Positions 39,291 through 47,747 of a stretch of DNA of 47,747 bases are shown here, one piece after another; position 1 is the stretch's first letter; every line of letters begins with the position of its first letter. The notes under the pieces are model-generated. The model did no database searches. It saw only the letters and a program-made list of their open reading frames with translations, and was not told where the DNA came from. The translations under genes and the position numbers were made by a program. The stretch is from Prevotella sp. (GTDB lineage Bacteria; Bacteroidota; Bacteroidia; Bacteroidales; Muribaculaceae), in NCBI GenBank assembly GCA_023662865.1, contig JAMPIK010000013.1:1-47747 (forward strand), in the 5' to 3' direction.

Positions 39291-39767
39291 GGGTGTTATT
39301 GACTGTAAATTCGACAATCGGGTGGAAGTGATATACCCTTCCTTGTTGACTATATATGTACGCGGTATGCCGCTGTCGGCAAACAGGCTGTACACATATC
39401 TGTCTGTCTGTGCCGAGTATGGCAATGTAAGATTGTTTTCAGCCCAGTAGTGCGACACTCTTTCAGCATCTTCTTCGCGAGATATGCAGACAAACCGTAC
39501 GGAGTCGGAACTCTGTTCATACAATGATTGCACAAGCGGCAGCTCGCGCCGACAATCCGGGCAGTCGGTGTTGAAGAAAAGGATAACCGTTAGCTTGTCG
39601 TCCGGCAGGGTACTGTCAAACACACTGCCGTCATTCATCACAACAAAGAAAGCCGGACACTTGTCTCCCGGACTCAATGTGCGTTCCGATGGGTCTGGAT
39701 CATTAACACACGCGGTCATGACCCATAGAGCCATGACCGCTATAAAAGAGATAACAATTGTTTTCAC
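39288..39767 (-). CDS. Thioredoxin-like (TlpA/AhpC-type) lipoprotein
   Basis: The 159-residue product has a lipoprotein signal with lipobox VMTAC and then a thioredoxin fold: VILFFNTDCPDCRRELP with the CxxC pair near residue 70 and cis-Pro segment SGIPRTYIV near 134. It would act in periplasmic thiol exchange, perhaps for Cys-containing envelope proteins of the same operon, such as the DUF3868 protein with its Cys-Cys. The start is GTG at 39767; no in-frame ATG exists nearby. It lies 11 bases after the DUF3868 gene and is the last of the group. Confidence 0.88.
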   Translation of the reverse strand: MKTIVISFIAVMALWVMTACVNDPDPSERTLSPGDKCPAFFVVMNDGSVFDSTLPDDKLTVILFFNTDCPDCRRELPLVQSLYEQSSDSVRFVCISREEDAERVSHYWAENNLTLPYSAQTDRYVYSLFADSGIPRTYIVNKEGYITSTRLSNLQSITP

Positions 39768-39778
39768 AATTTCATAAA

Positions 39779-41236
39779 TCAGTTTTCATCGATATACTCG
39801 ATGTGTTCAAGACGCTGCTTGAGCGTTTCAATCTGTTGCAAAGCTTCGTTTGCTTGATGAATACCGGCTTTTGAGGCAGCCTTAAAACCGGCCTCGGCGG
39901 CATCATATTTACCCTCCAATGCGTCAAGCACCGCGATGCCGTAGATTCCCTCCGGCTGCGCTTTGACTCTGTTCAACAAGATGCGAGCACGTTTGTAGTC
40001 ACCCTCTGCCATTGCTGCGTTGGCGGCATTGATATTGGCAACAGCGTTGTCTTTATTGTAAACCAATGCTGTTTCCATTACCTCATTATATTCTTTCGAG
40101 CCTACGGGATAAGTATTGGCGGCGCGATAGAACTCGTTCAGACTCAGTTTGCTCGGGTTCTCTTTATACACCTTCAAGATTTCATTTATATCTGTGTATT
40201 CGCGGATTTCGTAGTCGATAAGATAGTTAGTGTGACGCAGCCACGGGTAAACGTGCTTGAGCAGGAACGCATAAGATGTGGGGAACTTCTCGCGCAACAC
40301 GTCATTCTTACGTTCAATCGGCACATTGTCATTATCTATAAAGTCAAGTATCTCCATTCTGTCCGGCAGAATAGACACGGCCACTGAATCTCTCAATCCG
40401 GCCCAATCCTCCGGCACTGAATGTGTTTTGAATACTTTGGCCGGGAATGTGTACTGTTTGCGCACATACTCCTTCACGGCTTCGGTACGTCCGGCAGCCA
40501 AACGTATGTTGTTGGCATACGGCCCTTCGGGTGAGGCATAACCGGTGAGTGTTATGGACTTCACGGTTGCGTCCGGGTCATTGCGCACTGTGTCAATACT
40601 GTTGGTAATTTTGCGCAACTCTTGGGGGTTAATCATATAATCCGGATAAATTTCAGTGCGGTTCACCGGGAAACTGACGTAAGCCTTACCCTCAATTTTG
40701 CGGAACTTCGGCCCTTCATCTGTCGACGGCATATAAACAAAGTTCGGCTCAAACGGTGTGGGACGAAAATCAATGATTGCCACCTTGCGGTTGAGATACT
40801 CATTTTCCGGCTTGCCGCAGCAGCCGGTCACTCCGCTTTGCAGCTCCAACTCGCTGTATTCCATCCACGGTTGCCATTCGGCGGTGGCCGCATAGTTAAA
40901 GGTTTTGCCCTTTCCGGAGCGGAGCAGTGTGCCGTTGAGATTTCCGGCGCGCTCGGTGTTGTAATACGAATTGCGTCCGGCTACGACTATTGCCGGCAGT
41001 ATGATAGAATCGTTTGTAGTCAACGACTTGACTACCGGCACGATGTGCATCTGCTTGTCTGTGCCCATGCGGTACTGCGCCGGGTTGACATTCATGTCCA
41101 CTTTCAGCAGCCCATGCTCGCGAGCCACATTCATGTAGTCGATATGATACTTGGAGCTTGTCCAAGCGGTGGCATTAAAGTTGAGTAATGAAGCCACCAC
41201 AGCTATTGCTGTCAATAAATACGCTTTCAGTTTCAT
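39779..41236 (-). CDS. DUF3868 / OmpA-like fimbrial-locus protein with TPR-like tail
   Basis: The 485-residue protein has a signal peptide (MKLKAYLLTAIAVVASLLNFNATA), an N-terminal beta region that fits DUF3868 (about residues 25-190), an OmpA-like segment SITLTGYASPEGPYANNIRLAAGRTEAV near 225-255 that could bind peptidoglycan, and TPR-like helices from about 350 to the end (NKDNAVANINAANAAMAEGDYKRARILLNRV). DUF3868 and DUF3575 proteins are common partners of FimA/Mfa-type fimbrial genes in Bacteroides relatives. I infer an envelope anchor or assembly role. Confidence 0.85.
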   Translation of the reverse strand: MKLKAYLLTAIAVVASLLNFNATAWTSSKYHIDYMNVAREHGLLKVDMNVNPAQYRMGTDKQMHIVPVVKSLTTNDSIILPAIVVAGRNSYYNTERAGNLNGTLLRSGKGKTFNYAATAEWQPWMEYSELELQSGVTGCCGKPENEYLNRKVAIIDFRPTPFEPNFVYMPSTDEGPKFRKIEGKAYVSFPVNRTEIYPDYMINPQELRKITNSIDTVRNDPDATVKSITLTGYASPEGPYANNIRLAAGRTEAVKEYVRKQYTFPAKVFKTHSVPEDWAGLRDSVAVSILPDRMEILDFIDNDNVPIERKNDVLREKFPTSYAFLLKHVYPWLRHTNYLIDYEIREYTDINEILKVYKENPSKLSLNEFYRAANTYPVGSKEYNEVMETALVYNKDNAVANINAANAAMAEGDYKRARILLNRVKAQPEGIYGIAVLDALEGKYDAAEAGFKAASKAGIHQANEALQQIETLKQRLEHIEYIDEN

Positions 41237-41255
41237 GCTTTAAAACCTCCCTCTA

Positions 41256-41849
41256 TTAAAATAAGTAAACCACACTGACAGCAGCCTTTGTCGGGCCTAC
41301 ATAGTTGTGCACTTTGTTGTCCTCGAGCTTTGTGCCACACACAGCGCAGGGGTATGAGTCAAACCGAGTGTATACCCACCCGAAACCTATTTCGGCTTCA
41401 ATGTTCCAATGCTTGTGCACCGGCCATGCATAACCGTAGGCAATGCCGGCGCCGGCACCCCAACCCTGATAGCGGCGGTCTTTGAGCTTTGAAAAGTCCG
41501 TACCCAGGAAGGTCATGTCCATGTCGATGTTACCCACATTGAATGTACCGCCAAGGGCGTGTACTCCGAGGAAGTGTCCGGCAAAGCGCTCGCAAAACCA
41601 GTAACGCGCTTCCGGCTGAAAAACCACATGCTTCCAGCTGTGTTCATTCACTTTCCAGAAGTTCAGCTCTCCACTCAGGTCAAGAGTCCACCGGGGAGCA
41701 AGCCCTATTTCCACTGCCACGTTAGGGCTGAGAAGAGCATCTCCAACCAAATTTGTTTTCAGGCCTGCATCCTGTGCTTTGCTTGCCGTAGGAACGGCAA
41801 GCGCGCACAGCGCAACCATTAATGTTAAAAATATCTTGTTCAGTCTCAT
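41256..41849 (-). CDS. DUF3575 outer-membrane protein
   Basis: This 197-residue product has a signal peptide ending at ASKA-QDA, followed by GLKTNLVGDALLSPNVAVEIGLAPRWTLDLSG, a signature I associate with DUF3575. Beta strands with aromatic girdles and a final VSVVYLF strand ending in Phe suggest a small outer-membrane barrel. A Cys pair (CAVC) lies in one loop. It lies between the large fimbrillin-like gene and the DUF3868 gene, with short spacers on both sides. Confidence 0.85.
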   Translation of the reverse strand: MRLNKIFLTLMVALCALAVPTASKAQDAGLKTNLVGDALLSPNVAVEIGLAPRWTLDLSGELNFWKVNEHSWKHVVFQPEARYWFCERFAGHFLGVHALGGTFNVGNIDMDMTFLGTDFSKLKDRRYQGWGAGAGIAYGYAWPVHKHWNIEAEIGFGWVYTRFDSYPCAVCGTKLEDNKVHNYVGPTKAAVSVVYLF

Positions 41850-41883
41850 AGCGAGATTCTATTGGGTTATCTTATTTCATTTA

Positions 41884-44800
41884 CTATTCGCGGACAGCGC
41901 GTATGGGGCGAGCCATTGAGCGACGACCTTGGAATCGGGGAGTGATACAGTACAAGTTGTTTCCATCCACATCATGAGTATCAAGTCCGAGTGCTATACC
42001 GGCAGCGATATGTTTATTGCTTGAGCTCCAGACTGTACACGACCATAAGTAGCACAACTGCGGGTTGAAGTTGTCACCTCCGTTCATATCCTCCAGTCCT
42101 TTCATGTTGTCTGAGAACCATCGGTTACCCGTACTTGTAAGCCATATCACATTCTCATCATTGAAATTTGAACTCGGTGTTCTTTTTACTTTGAATGTAA
42201 ATTCGTCAATCTGCTCTCCGTTGAAGTTTTTCAACGGCAATTTATTGTCCGAGCCTCCATCGTAGTTACCCTTATTATTCAAACCGATGAATTCAAGAAT
42301 ACATGCCGGAGGCACAACATATCCGGGAGGACACGGGTCGTAGATGGTCTTGGTCACCTTATTGGATGTCAGACTGTTTGTACTGTTGTTCCAATAATTC
42401 ATGTGGGTAAAATTACTGTTGGTCCACTGCGATATCACAAGGTTGCCTTTATTCCAGTCGCCCTTTGCATACAGCACGTTGGGATTTTGTATACCGTCTT
42501 TCAAGCCTACCGGCTGAGGTTGAATGTCGTATTGCTTGGGTCCGAAGTTACGTTTCACTTCGTTTTCGTGATCCACAAAGCCTACCATCGGGTCTTTTCG
42601 GCCGAACTGATAATATGTGTTGTTACCGAATTTATACGACACACGCTCTCCGTCTTGAATTATGGGCAAAGTCACTTTGGCCGTCTTGCCATCGGGACGC
42701 GTTTGCACAAATGTCATTGTCGCCGGGCGGCGCAGATAGTCCACATTCTTCGGGTCGCACCAACCGAGATTGTATGCGGACATGCGGCGTGATTTTCCGT
42801 TTACACTAACTTCTACGTCACCTCTTTCGCGCCAGCCGGTGCCTCCCATCGCTTTTTGGAAAGCGAAGCATGAACTCGGGTTCTTCTTGTAGTCGGGAAT
42901 ACCGGTGCCGGGTTCAAGCCAATGCTCCGTAATCCATATATGCCAGCTCCATACCACTTTCTTATTTTTGTCATATAGAGCTATAACAACATTGCCCTGC
43001 TGCATATTGCCTCGATTTGCCTGAAAAACAATCTTCTTTCGGCTGCCGTCTGCCACAAGTTTTACCGAGCCGGGGGTGATGACATTGTAAACGTCAGCCC
43101 AAACAACATCGGCCGAAACACATTGGTCGTTAGGTATGAGATGCGTTTTTATGTCATTGTTTTGATAGTCTTTCATATATTGGAGGTAATCACTGCCGCC
43201 TACCGAGCAGTAATAGCTTGACTTGTTGGCTGCTCCGTTTTTTATTCCGTTGCCGTAAACCAATGGGAATGAGTACCAACCCGGACGGTCAATCACATAG
43301 CAATTGGCCGTATTTTGCGGGAAGTTGTTTGTTCCGCACCTGGACAAATCCCAAGGCTTGGACTCCGAGGTGCCGGCATATTCCGGGTTGTCGTCCATCC
43401 ATTGGTCGCCTTTCCAGTCGGTCATTTGGTGATGCTGGGCGAAGCTGATTTTGTGCAACTCGCCGTTGACGGAATGGTCACCATTACCCTTGAAGGGATT
43501 CTCATGGTTGTCGGTAATCCACTGTGTACCCATGTTGTTCTCCAAATCGCGGTTCTGTACATACTCGAACGTGTTGGGGCTTTTTTCGCGCCATTGCTCG
43601 CCGCGAAGGTCATAGTCGGCTGTCCACGGCAGGTCTTCAATCACTTTGAAGTTGTTGGCGCGGTAGCGGAAACTGCGCACACGATAGTATGCATCATCTC
43701 CGTATGTATCATGACGATTGCGTGAGGGGGAGAACACATAAATCATGTCGCCCAAAATGTTGCATTTATCGTTGTCGCCGTGGTTCTTCTCATCGGCGGT
43801 ATAATCGTTGTTGTCTTTTACAGTTTTGTGTGAGCCGTTGTTAAAGTTAGTGATTTGGGCTCCTTTGGGTGCGATATGGTTGCCCGTGGCTTGGAAGACA
43901 TACACCCAGTTGTCTTTTGAAGTGGAAATGGTATACACATACTCATGCCCGGCCTTCCACTCGCTAACCATATTGTCTTTGATGCGTGCCTTAACCGTCT
44001 TGGTATAAGCGTTCATGTCGTTTGTGCCGTCGAATGCTATGGTTATCTCCACCATGGCATCATCGGGTATCTGCTGCGGAATGAGCATGAAGGTGTGCTC
44101 CGGCAAGTCCTGATACATCTTGATATCCTCTGCATCGCTGTTCAAATCGCCTGCTATACGGTCTGCAAATTTATAGTTAAAGTCCTGACCGTATGATTGC
44201 TTGCTGTCTGTTTTTACAGTCCAAGTGAACTTTCCGTTCTCGCCGTCTTTGTCAGCTGAATACACACAATAGCCGGTGCCGTACACACCGGTAATCTTGA
44301 TATTCTTCACCGTGCCGCCCATCACGTCGCGTATCGCGAACTTTATTGATGACAATGCGTGGTGAAATTTCAGCGGCGCGTTACCTCGCACACTCGCGGC
44401 CTTGTTGCATGTGGAGGCCGCCACCAGCAAGTCTTGTTGGGTCTGCGCATCATTCGTGCCGTTACCTTTCTTCGCTGAATAGGTGAACGACATATTCTCC
44501 GGCACAAAGCTCGTTTGCTTCAAAGAGCTGAACTCTGTCGAGGGTGAAACGGCGTGGAAAGACAATTCACGGTCTGAGGGCCAATATTCAGTCTTGTCGG
44601 TGAGCCAGATATTGCTCCCGGCTGTTTGCGCTTTGGCTCTCACCCAGCCGATGTACTCTTCGCCGTTGTCGGTATACTGTGCGTGTGCGAAGAAGTCGGT
44701 GTGGAATTTTTGCAGTTCTTCAACACTTGACACTTGATGTCCGCGAGTAGCGGACATTTCATCTCCCGGCTGTTCACCGATTTTGTCTGTCTCATATGTG

Positions 44801-45036
44801 TGAAGATAAAGCGTTGTGCCGCCGTCTTCGCTCTGAGCTATCAGCGGCTCATACTCCGGCTCTTCGCCTGAGCGGGTAGCTGCCTCAAATGCTCTCCCCA
44901 CTGTAGCTGAATACTTCACGGCATTGGGATCGCCCGGATCTGCACCGGTTTCGTAAAGAAGGTCATCGGAGCATGCGCCCGCCACGAGCAATGCCAATGA
45001 CGAAAGATATATGTATTTATGTCTGAATTGACGCAT
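41884..45036 (-). CDS. Large fimbrillin-family lipoprotein, candidate tip or accessory subunit
   Basis: The 1050-residue protein has a lipoprotein signal (LLVAGAC, then SDD). Residues about 35-400 look like a fimbrillin (Mfa-like) domain, with KFHHALSSIKFAI near 225, a family marker. The remainder is unlike the minor subunits and contains a DPCPPGYVVPP segment near residue 940, common in C-terminal modules of Bacteroidales surface proteins. A large final subunit with an extra C-terminal domain would suit a tip adhesin, but the ligand is unknown. It follows the smaller fimbrial lipoprotein by 11 bases. Confidence 0.82.
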   Translation of the reverse strand: MRQFRHKYIYLSSLALLVAGACSDDLLYETGADPGDPNAVKYSATVGRAFEAATRSGEEPEYEPLIAQSEDGGTTLYLHTYETDKIGEQPGDEMSATRGHQVSSVEELQKFHTDFFAHAQYTDNGEEYIGWVRAKAQTAGSNIWLTDKTEYWPSDRELSFHAVSPSTEFSSLKQTSFVPENMSFTYSAKKGNGTNDAQTQQDLLVAASTCNKAASVRGNAPLKFHHALSSIKFAIRDVMGGTVKNIKITGVYGTGYCVYSADKDGENGKFTWTVKTDSKQSYGQDFNYKFADRIAGDLNSDAEDIKMYQDLPEHTFMLIPQQIPDDAMVEITIAFDGTNDMNAYTKTVKARIKDNMVSEWKAGHEYVYTISTSKDNWVYVFQATGNHIAPKGAQITNFNNGSHKTVKDNNDYTADEKNHGDNDKCNILGDMIYVFSPSRNRHDTYGDDAYYRVRSFRYRANNFKVIEDLPWTADYDLRGEQWREKSPNTFEYVQNRDLENNMGTQWITDNHENPFKGNGDHSVNGELHKISFAQHHQMTDWKGDQWMDDNPEYAGTSESKPWDLSRCGTNNFPQNTANCYVIDRPGWYSFPLVYGNGIKNGAANKSSYYCSVGGSDYLQYMKDYQNNDIKTHLIPNDQCVSADVVWADVYNVITPGSVKLVADGSRKKIVFQANRGNMQQGNVVIALYDKNKKVVWSWHIWITEHWLEPGTGIPDYKKNPSSCFAFQKAMGGTGWRERGDVEVSVNGKSRRMSAYNLGWCDPKNVDYLRRPATMTFVQTRPDGKTAKVTLPIIQDGERVSYKFGNNTYYQFGRKDPMVGFVDHENEVKRNFGPKQYDIQPQPVGLKDGIQNPNVLYAKGDWNKGNLVISQWTNSNFTHMNYWNNSTNSLTSNKVTKTIYDPCPPGYVVPPACILEFIGLNNKGNYDGGSDNKLPLKNFNGEQIDEFTFKVKRTPSSNFNDENVIWLTSTGNRWFSDNMKGLEDMNGGDNFNPQLCYLWSCTVWSSSNKHIAAGIALGLDTHDVDGNNLYCITPRFQGRRSMARPIRAVRE

Positions 45037-45047
45037 TTGTTGTTTCT

Positions 45048-46124
45048 TTATTCAAGTTCAAGATGTACATTGCCTCCGAAAACCCAGTCTTTGAAAGAAA
45101 CTGTGAATTTCAGTTCGGAAAGCGAGATGATATATTGATAGTCATGGTTACGCACCAGTTTGCGAATTACAGCCGACATGTCCGGCTGTCCGTTCTCATA
45201 GTCACACAGATACACGATGCCGCTGAACGCCGGTTGGCTTTTGTCTTTGCGCTGCAAGGTCACTGTGAAGCTGTCTGCTCCCGGCGATGTTATGTTTCGC
45301 TCCGACACGTAGCACCACATCTTCGAGCTGTTGCTCCCCCAAAAATAGGGCGCGGAAAAGTCAATACCTCGCGCTACGGGGTTGAAGCAATCCTCCGTCT
45401 TGAGTGCCTGTGTGGTGACTGCCGCCGCTGCCCCGGCCGGGAAACCGTATGCGGCTTTCGTATAATTGCTCTGTGTCGGCATCACTTTCGTTATCATATA
45501 CTCCGTTGCAAAACGCTTGTCGAGCATGAAGGTGATTTTAGGCACCGAGCGCAAAAGCTGTATCTCTCCGGCATATGATGTGTGGTTTACACGCATTTCC
45601 AAGTTTTTGACAGTTGTCACACCCCACATGGGTATCAACTTGTTTTGATTTACCTTGCCTATCTCGAAGGCCGGGAAATCAACGGGGTTCGCCGGTGTGC
45701 CGTCGGGATAGTTGGCTATGGCCACTATTCTGCCGGACAATGAGTATTCTCCGGTTTCGCTCTTGCTTACGAATGACGCGTTGACGCTTATACTGACTCT
45801 GTACTCATATTTGCCGTCGGAGCCTGCTGCAGCCGTCGGTTTCATTGATATGGCACTTGCGCCGTCTTCTCCTTCCGGAATGAAGTACAAGCTTATTGTA
45901 CTTACCGTGTTTTCCCAATCAGTGCCGGCATCTTCGGGGTATCCGTCTTCCCACGGATTGTTGGTTATCGGCGCTTTCTGTGGAATTGTATTCCCGGCAT
46001 TAAGTGTAACCACGAGCTCACACGTCTCAGCCGCTCCGCCGGACATTTCCGGCTCATCGGAAGAGCAACCGGTCATAAGCACCACCAAGGCTACCGTTGA
46101 TAATATGTACTTTAGCAGTTTCAC
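45048..46124 (-). CDS. Fimbrial accessory lipoprotein (fimbrillin-like)
   Basis: The 358-residue product has a lipobox (VVLMTGC, then SSDE) and an all-beta body typical of FimA/Mfa-type subunits: a first domain with STISLYFIPEG and a second with VPKITFMLDKRF, ending in the strand KFTVSFKDWVFGGNVHLELE. Such lipoproteins are moved to the surface and cut by an Arg- or Lys-type protease in Porphyromonas; whether that happens here is unknown. The start codon is GTG at 46124. It lies 12 bases after the FimB/Mfa2-like gene. Confidence 0.8.
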   Translation of the reverse strand: MKLLKYILSTVALVVLMTGCSSDEPEMSGGAAETCELVVTLNAGNTIPQKAPITNNPWEDGYPEDAGTDWENTVSTISLYFIPEGEDGASAISMKPTAAAGSDGKYEYRVSISVNASFVSKSETGEYSLSGRIVAIANYPDGTPANPVDFPAFEIGKVNQNKLIPMWGVTTVKNLEMRVNHTSYAGEIQLLRSVPKITFMLDKRFATEYMITKVMPTQSNYTKAAYGFPAGAAAAVTTQALKTEDCFNPVARGIDFSAPYFWGSNSSKMWCYVSERNITSPGADSFTVTLQRKDKSQPAFSGIVYLCDYENGQPDMSAVIRKLVRNHDYQYIISLSELKFTVSFKDWVFGGNVHLELE

Positions 46125-46136
46125 TTAATCGGCTTG

Positions 46137-47267
46137 TCAAAATTCATTAATATTGTTTACACGCACTGTCCAGTCGTCTACTATGATGTTCATGCGCACC
46201 CATGCGTTGTCGCGGTCAAGGAAGAAGACGAGGCTGTAATTGTTGGCACGGTCAAGAAACTCCTGTGCCGGCATGGAGGCGAGATGCTCGCCTTTGAGCA
46301 GCAACAGATAGTTGTTGAGCGGCAGGTCGGCAACTATACGGCCATTCTGCTTGGAGATAATGCGCAGACGCGGCCCCTGCTGTGTCTTGCCCTGCTCGTT
46401 AGTCCACTTGAAGTCAGACTGATGCATCAAGCGAGACACACTCAAATCGGCGTATGCCACTTGCACCTCATGCGCCTCGACTGCGCCGGAGCGTTTCGGA
46501 GCATCGTAATCGGTCGGAATACCGTTCAAACCGGAGGAGGCTGTGCCGGTAACCCACGGAGTGTATGTCACCGTGTGGTGAGGCAACACATCATTCTTAT
46601 AGTTGAACCATATGTTGTCGTCTACTATTTCAAAGCGGAAATCCTTGTCGTTCACCGGAGTGTTGTCCAAGTGCTGAAGCACGATGCGGATATTGTTTGT
46701 GTCGCGCATCATGTGTACGGTGGTCTTGTCGTAAGTGATACCTTCGCTCACGGTGAATGTGTGTATGCCGTGGAAGAGGTCGTGCAAACGGCTGTCGGGT
46801 CGCGAAGCCTCATCGCCGATATGCTCCTCATGCATCAACACCTCAAGGTCTTCAATGCGACTTACCCGCTCCGCGGCTTTAGTGTGTGAGAATGAAGCCA
46901 TATCGCACTCCAAACCACCGTAAGCCACCACCTGATAGTTGCCGGCCGGAAGGTCAAATGTCATGCGCCAGTCTTCATCGGCAAGAACCTCGGAGGTCTC
47001 CGTGCGGCGTTCCACAAGGTCACCGTTCTCGTTGAACAAATATACACTCAAACAGTCCACATGATGCGGAAAAGAGTTGGCGAACTCAAGATTGTAATCA
47101 AACACAAATCTCATAACCACTCCTCGCGGACACTCTTCAAGGTCATCGTATGTACCCATACCGTTGCAGCCGGTCATGGCGCATATCAACAGCATCATGA
47201 GCGAAACTACCGACATCTTGTGTCGACGCGATGCGCGTTTATTGTGTAAAGCTAAAAGCGTTTTCAT
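46137..47267 (-). CDS. FimB/Mfa2-family fimbrial subunit
   Basis: The 376-residue lipoprotein has lipobox AMTGC and a FimB/Mfa2 pattern: GVVMRFVFDYNLEFANSFPHHVDCLSVYLF, LPAGNYQVVAYGG, and a C-terminal domain with NNYLLLLKG. These proteins anchor the fimbrium in the outer membrane and set its length. An ATG at 47216 gives a more compact signal peptide and is an alternative start. The last residues (DDWTVRVNNINEF) closely match the end of the truncated fimbrillin next door. Confidence 0.87.
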   Translation of the reverse strand: MKTLLALHNKRASRRHKMSVVSLMMLLICAMTGCNGMGTYDDLEECPRGVVMRFVFDYNLEFANSFPHHVDCLSVYLFNENGDLVERRTETSEVLADEDWRMTFDLPAGNYQVVAYGGLECDMASFSHTKAAERVSRIEDLEVLMHEEHIGDEASRPDSRLHDLFHGIHTFTVSEGITYDKTTVHMMRDTNNIRIVLQHLDNTPVNDKDFRFEIVDDNIWFNYKNDVLPHHTVTYTPWVTGTASSGLNGIPTDYDAPKRSGAVEAHEVQVAYADLSVSRLMHQSDFKWTNEQGKTQQGPRLRIISKQNGRIVADLPLNNYLLLLKGEHLASMPAQEFLDRANNYSLVFFLDRDNAWVRMNIIVDDWTVRVNNINEF

Positions 47268-47292
47268 CAAAGAAGAATTTTTTGGTTTGTGA

Positions 47293-47318
47293 CTTGCGGG
47301 GGAATCACTCCCCGCAAG
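47293..47318 (-). terminator. Possible attenuating hairpin between fimbrillin and FimB-like gene
   Basis: A 9-bp G/C-rich stem (47293-47301 with 47310-47318) has an 8-base loop and no real T run. A partial stop here would raise the level of major fimbrillin over the minor subunits. Confidence 0.5.
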
Positions 47319-47366
47319 CCTGTGTGTAAATCTGCTATTCAGCAGAAGTTTAAATGTTTATGCAGG

Positions 47367-47708
47367 TTAGAATTCAATGTTGTTCACACGTACTGTCCAA
47401 GGCATAACCAAACACTTCACAGTGAAGTAAGCATTCTCCTGCTCATTGGGAGTGTCGGGATCATTCGGAGCTTTCGGCTCACCCAAAGAACGAATTGAAG
47501 TAACTTGCAATTTGTATACGTTGTTACGTACTACACCGAATTCGTCAGTACCCAAGAGTGAATTATTGCCGTTTGATTTATGACGGTTGAAGTAGAAGTA
47601 GTACATAATGTATTTATAGTCTACAACTTCACCTTCATCGTTACGAATTTGAGTTGCGGGATATGCTTTGAAGTTATATTTACTATCTGTGTTATTACAA
47701 TACTTCGG
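47367..47708 (-). pseudogene. Major fimbrillin (FimA/Mfa1 type), 3' fragment only
   Basis: The frame codes 113 residues of a fimbrillin C-terminus: YKYIMYYFYFNRHKSNGNNS, VVRNNVYKLQVTSI and a final MPWTVRVNNIEF. A full-length member has roughly 350-550 residues, so about three quarters is missing. The frame runs into the terminal repeat at 47696 and meets a stop at 47709-47711, with no usable start codon between. The fragment is therefore either cut by the end of an assembled contig, a silent cassette, or the product of a rearrangement at the repeat. By position it is the first gene of the fimbrial operon. Confidence 0.8.
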
Positions 47709-47747
47709 TTATTTTTTAATTAAAAGTTAACGGCTCCAAGGAGCCAA
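47696..47747 (-). repeat. Terminal inverted repeat, right copy (52 bp)
   Basis: This is the exact reverse complement of 4-55. Its inner edge interrupts the fimbrillin coding sequence, and the frame of that fragment crosses it only as far as an in-repeat stop. Confidence 0.9.

Overview
The window is chromosomal DNA of a Bacteroidales bacterium, most likely of the Muribaculaceae type. Supporting signs are several -7 boxes fitting TAnnTTTG, a FimA/Mfa-type fimbrial cluster with DUF3575 and DUF3868 companions, DUF4919 and DUF3256 proteins, a C69 dipeptidase, a porin paired with a CD0519/CD1768-type membrane protein, and a large secreted protein with a T9SS-like tail. The family-level placement is inference. 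I see no tRNA, rRNA, CRISPR array, phage gene or intact transposase.

Layout. 1-4726: a 52-bp terminal repeat, a 1535-residue secreted protein and its terminator. 4737-8170 (minus): glycosyltransferase, alanine-dehydrogenase-like protein, shikimate kinase and an outer-membrane barrel, with overlapping ends. 8171-9706: a structured spacer, an Lrp/AsnC regulator, a possible minus-strand small RNA and a cluster of palindromes. 9707-11395 (minus): C69 dipeptidase. 11548-16437 (plus): DEAD-box helicase, DUF3256 protein, gltX and a zinc metallopeptidase. 16467-22687 (plus): a TPP-riboswitch thiamine operon, thiD-thiS-(TenI-like/ThiE fusion)-thiG-thiC-thiH. 22683-24262 (minus): rnhB and a polyprenyl synthetase, divergent from polA (24354-27128, plus). 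27134-30761 (minus): a degenerate alkaline-phosphatase-superfamily protein, slyD, a DUF4919 protein and a membrane protein. 30837-36151 (minus): a PgpH-type HD hydrolase, Rel, and PurN fused to a CD225/dispanin-like membrane domain. 36227-36837: a 591-bp AT-rich non-coding element with 19-bp terminal inverted repeats and a 10-bp target duplication. 36923-39153 (minus): CD0519/CD1768-type membrane protein and porin. 39288-47708 (minus): a fimbrial operon, ending in a fimbrillin cut off by the second copy of the terminal repeat.

How the genes work together. The thiamine operon makes both halves of thiamine under TPP feedback, but no thiF is seen after thiH. The PurN-CD225, Rel and PgpH-like genes run in tandem, placing a predicted membrane-tethered purine enzyme beside (p)ppGpp and probable cyclic-dinucleotide turnover. 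The fimbrial operon reads from major fimbrillin through FimB/Mfa2-like and accessory lipoproteins to the DUF3575/DUF3868 outer-membrane proteins.

The most notable items are the PurN-CD225 fusion, the 591-bp MITE-like element, the inverted repeats at the two window ends (one directly before a start codon, one cutting a fimbrillin gene), and the TenI/ThiE fusion in a thi operon without thiF.
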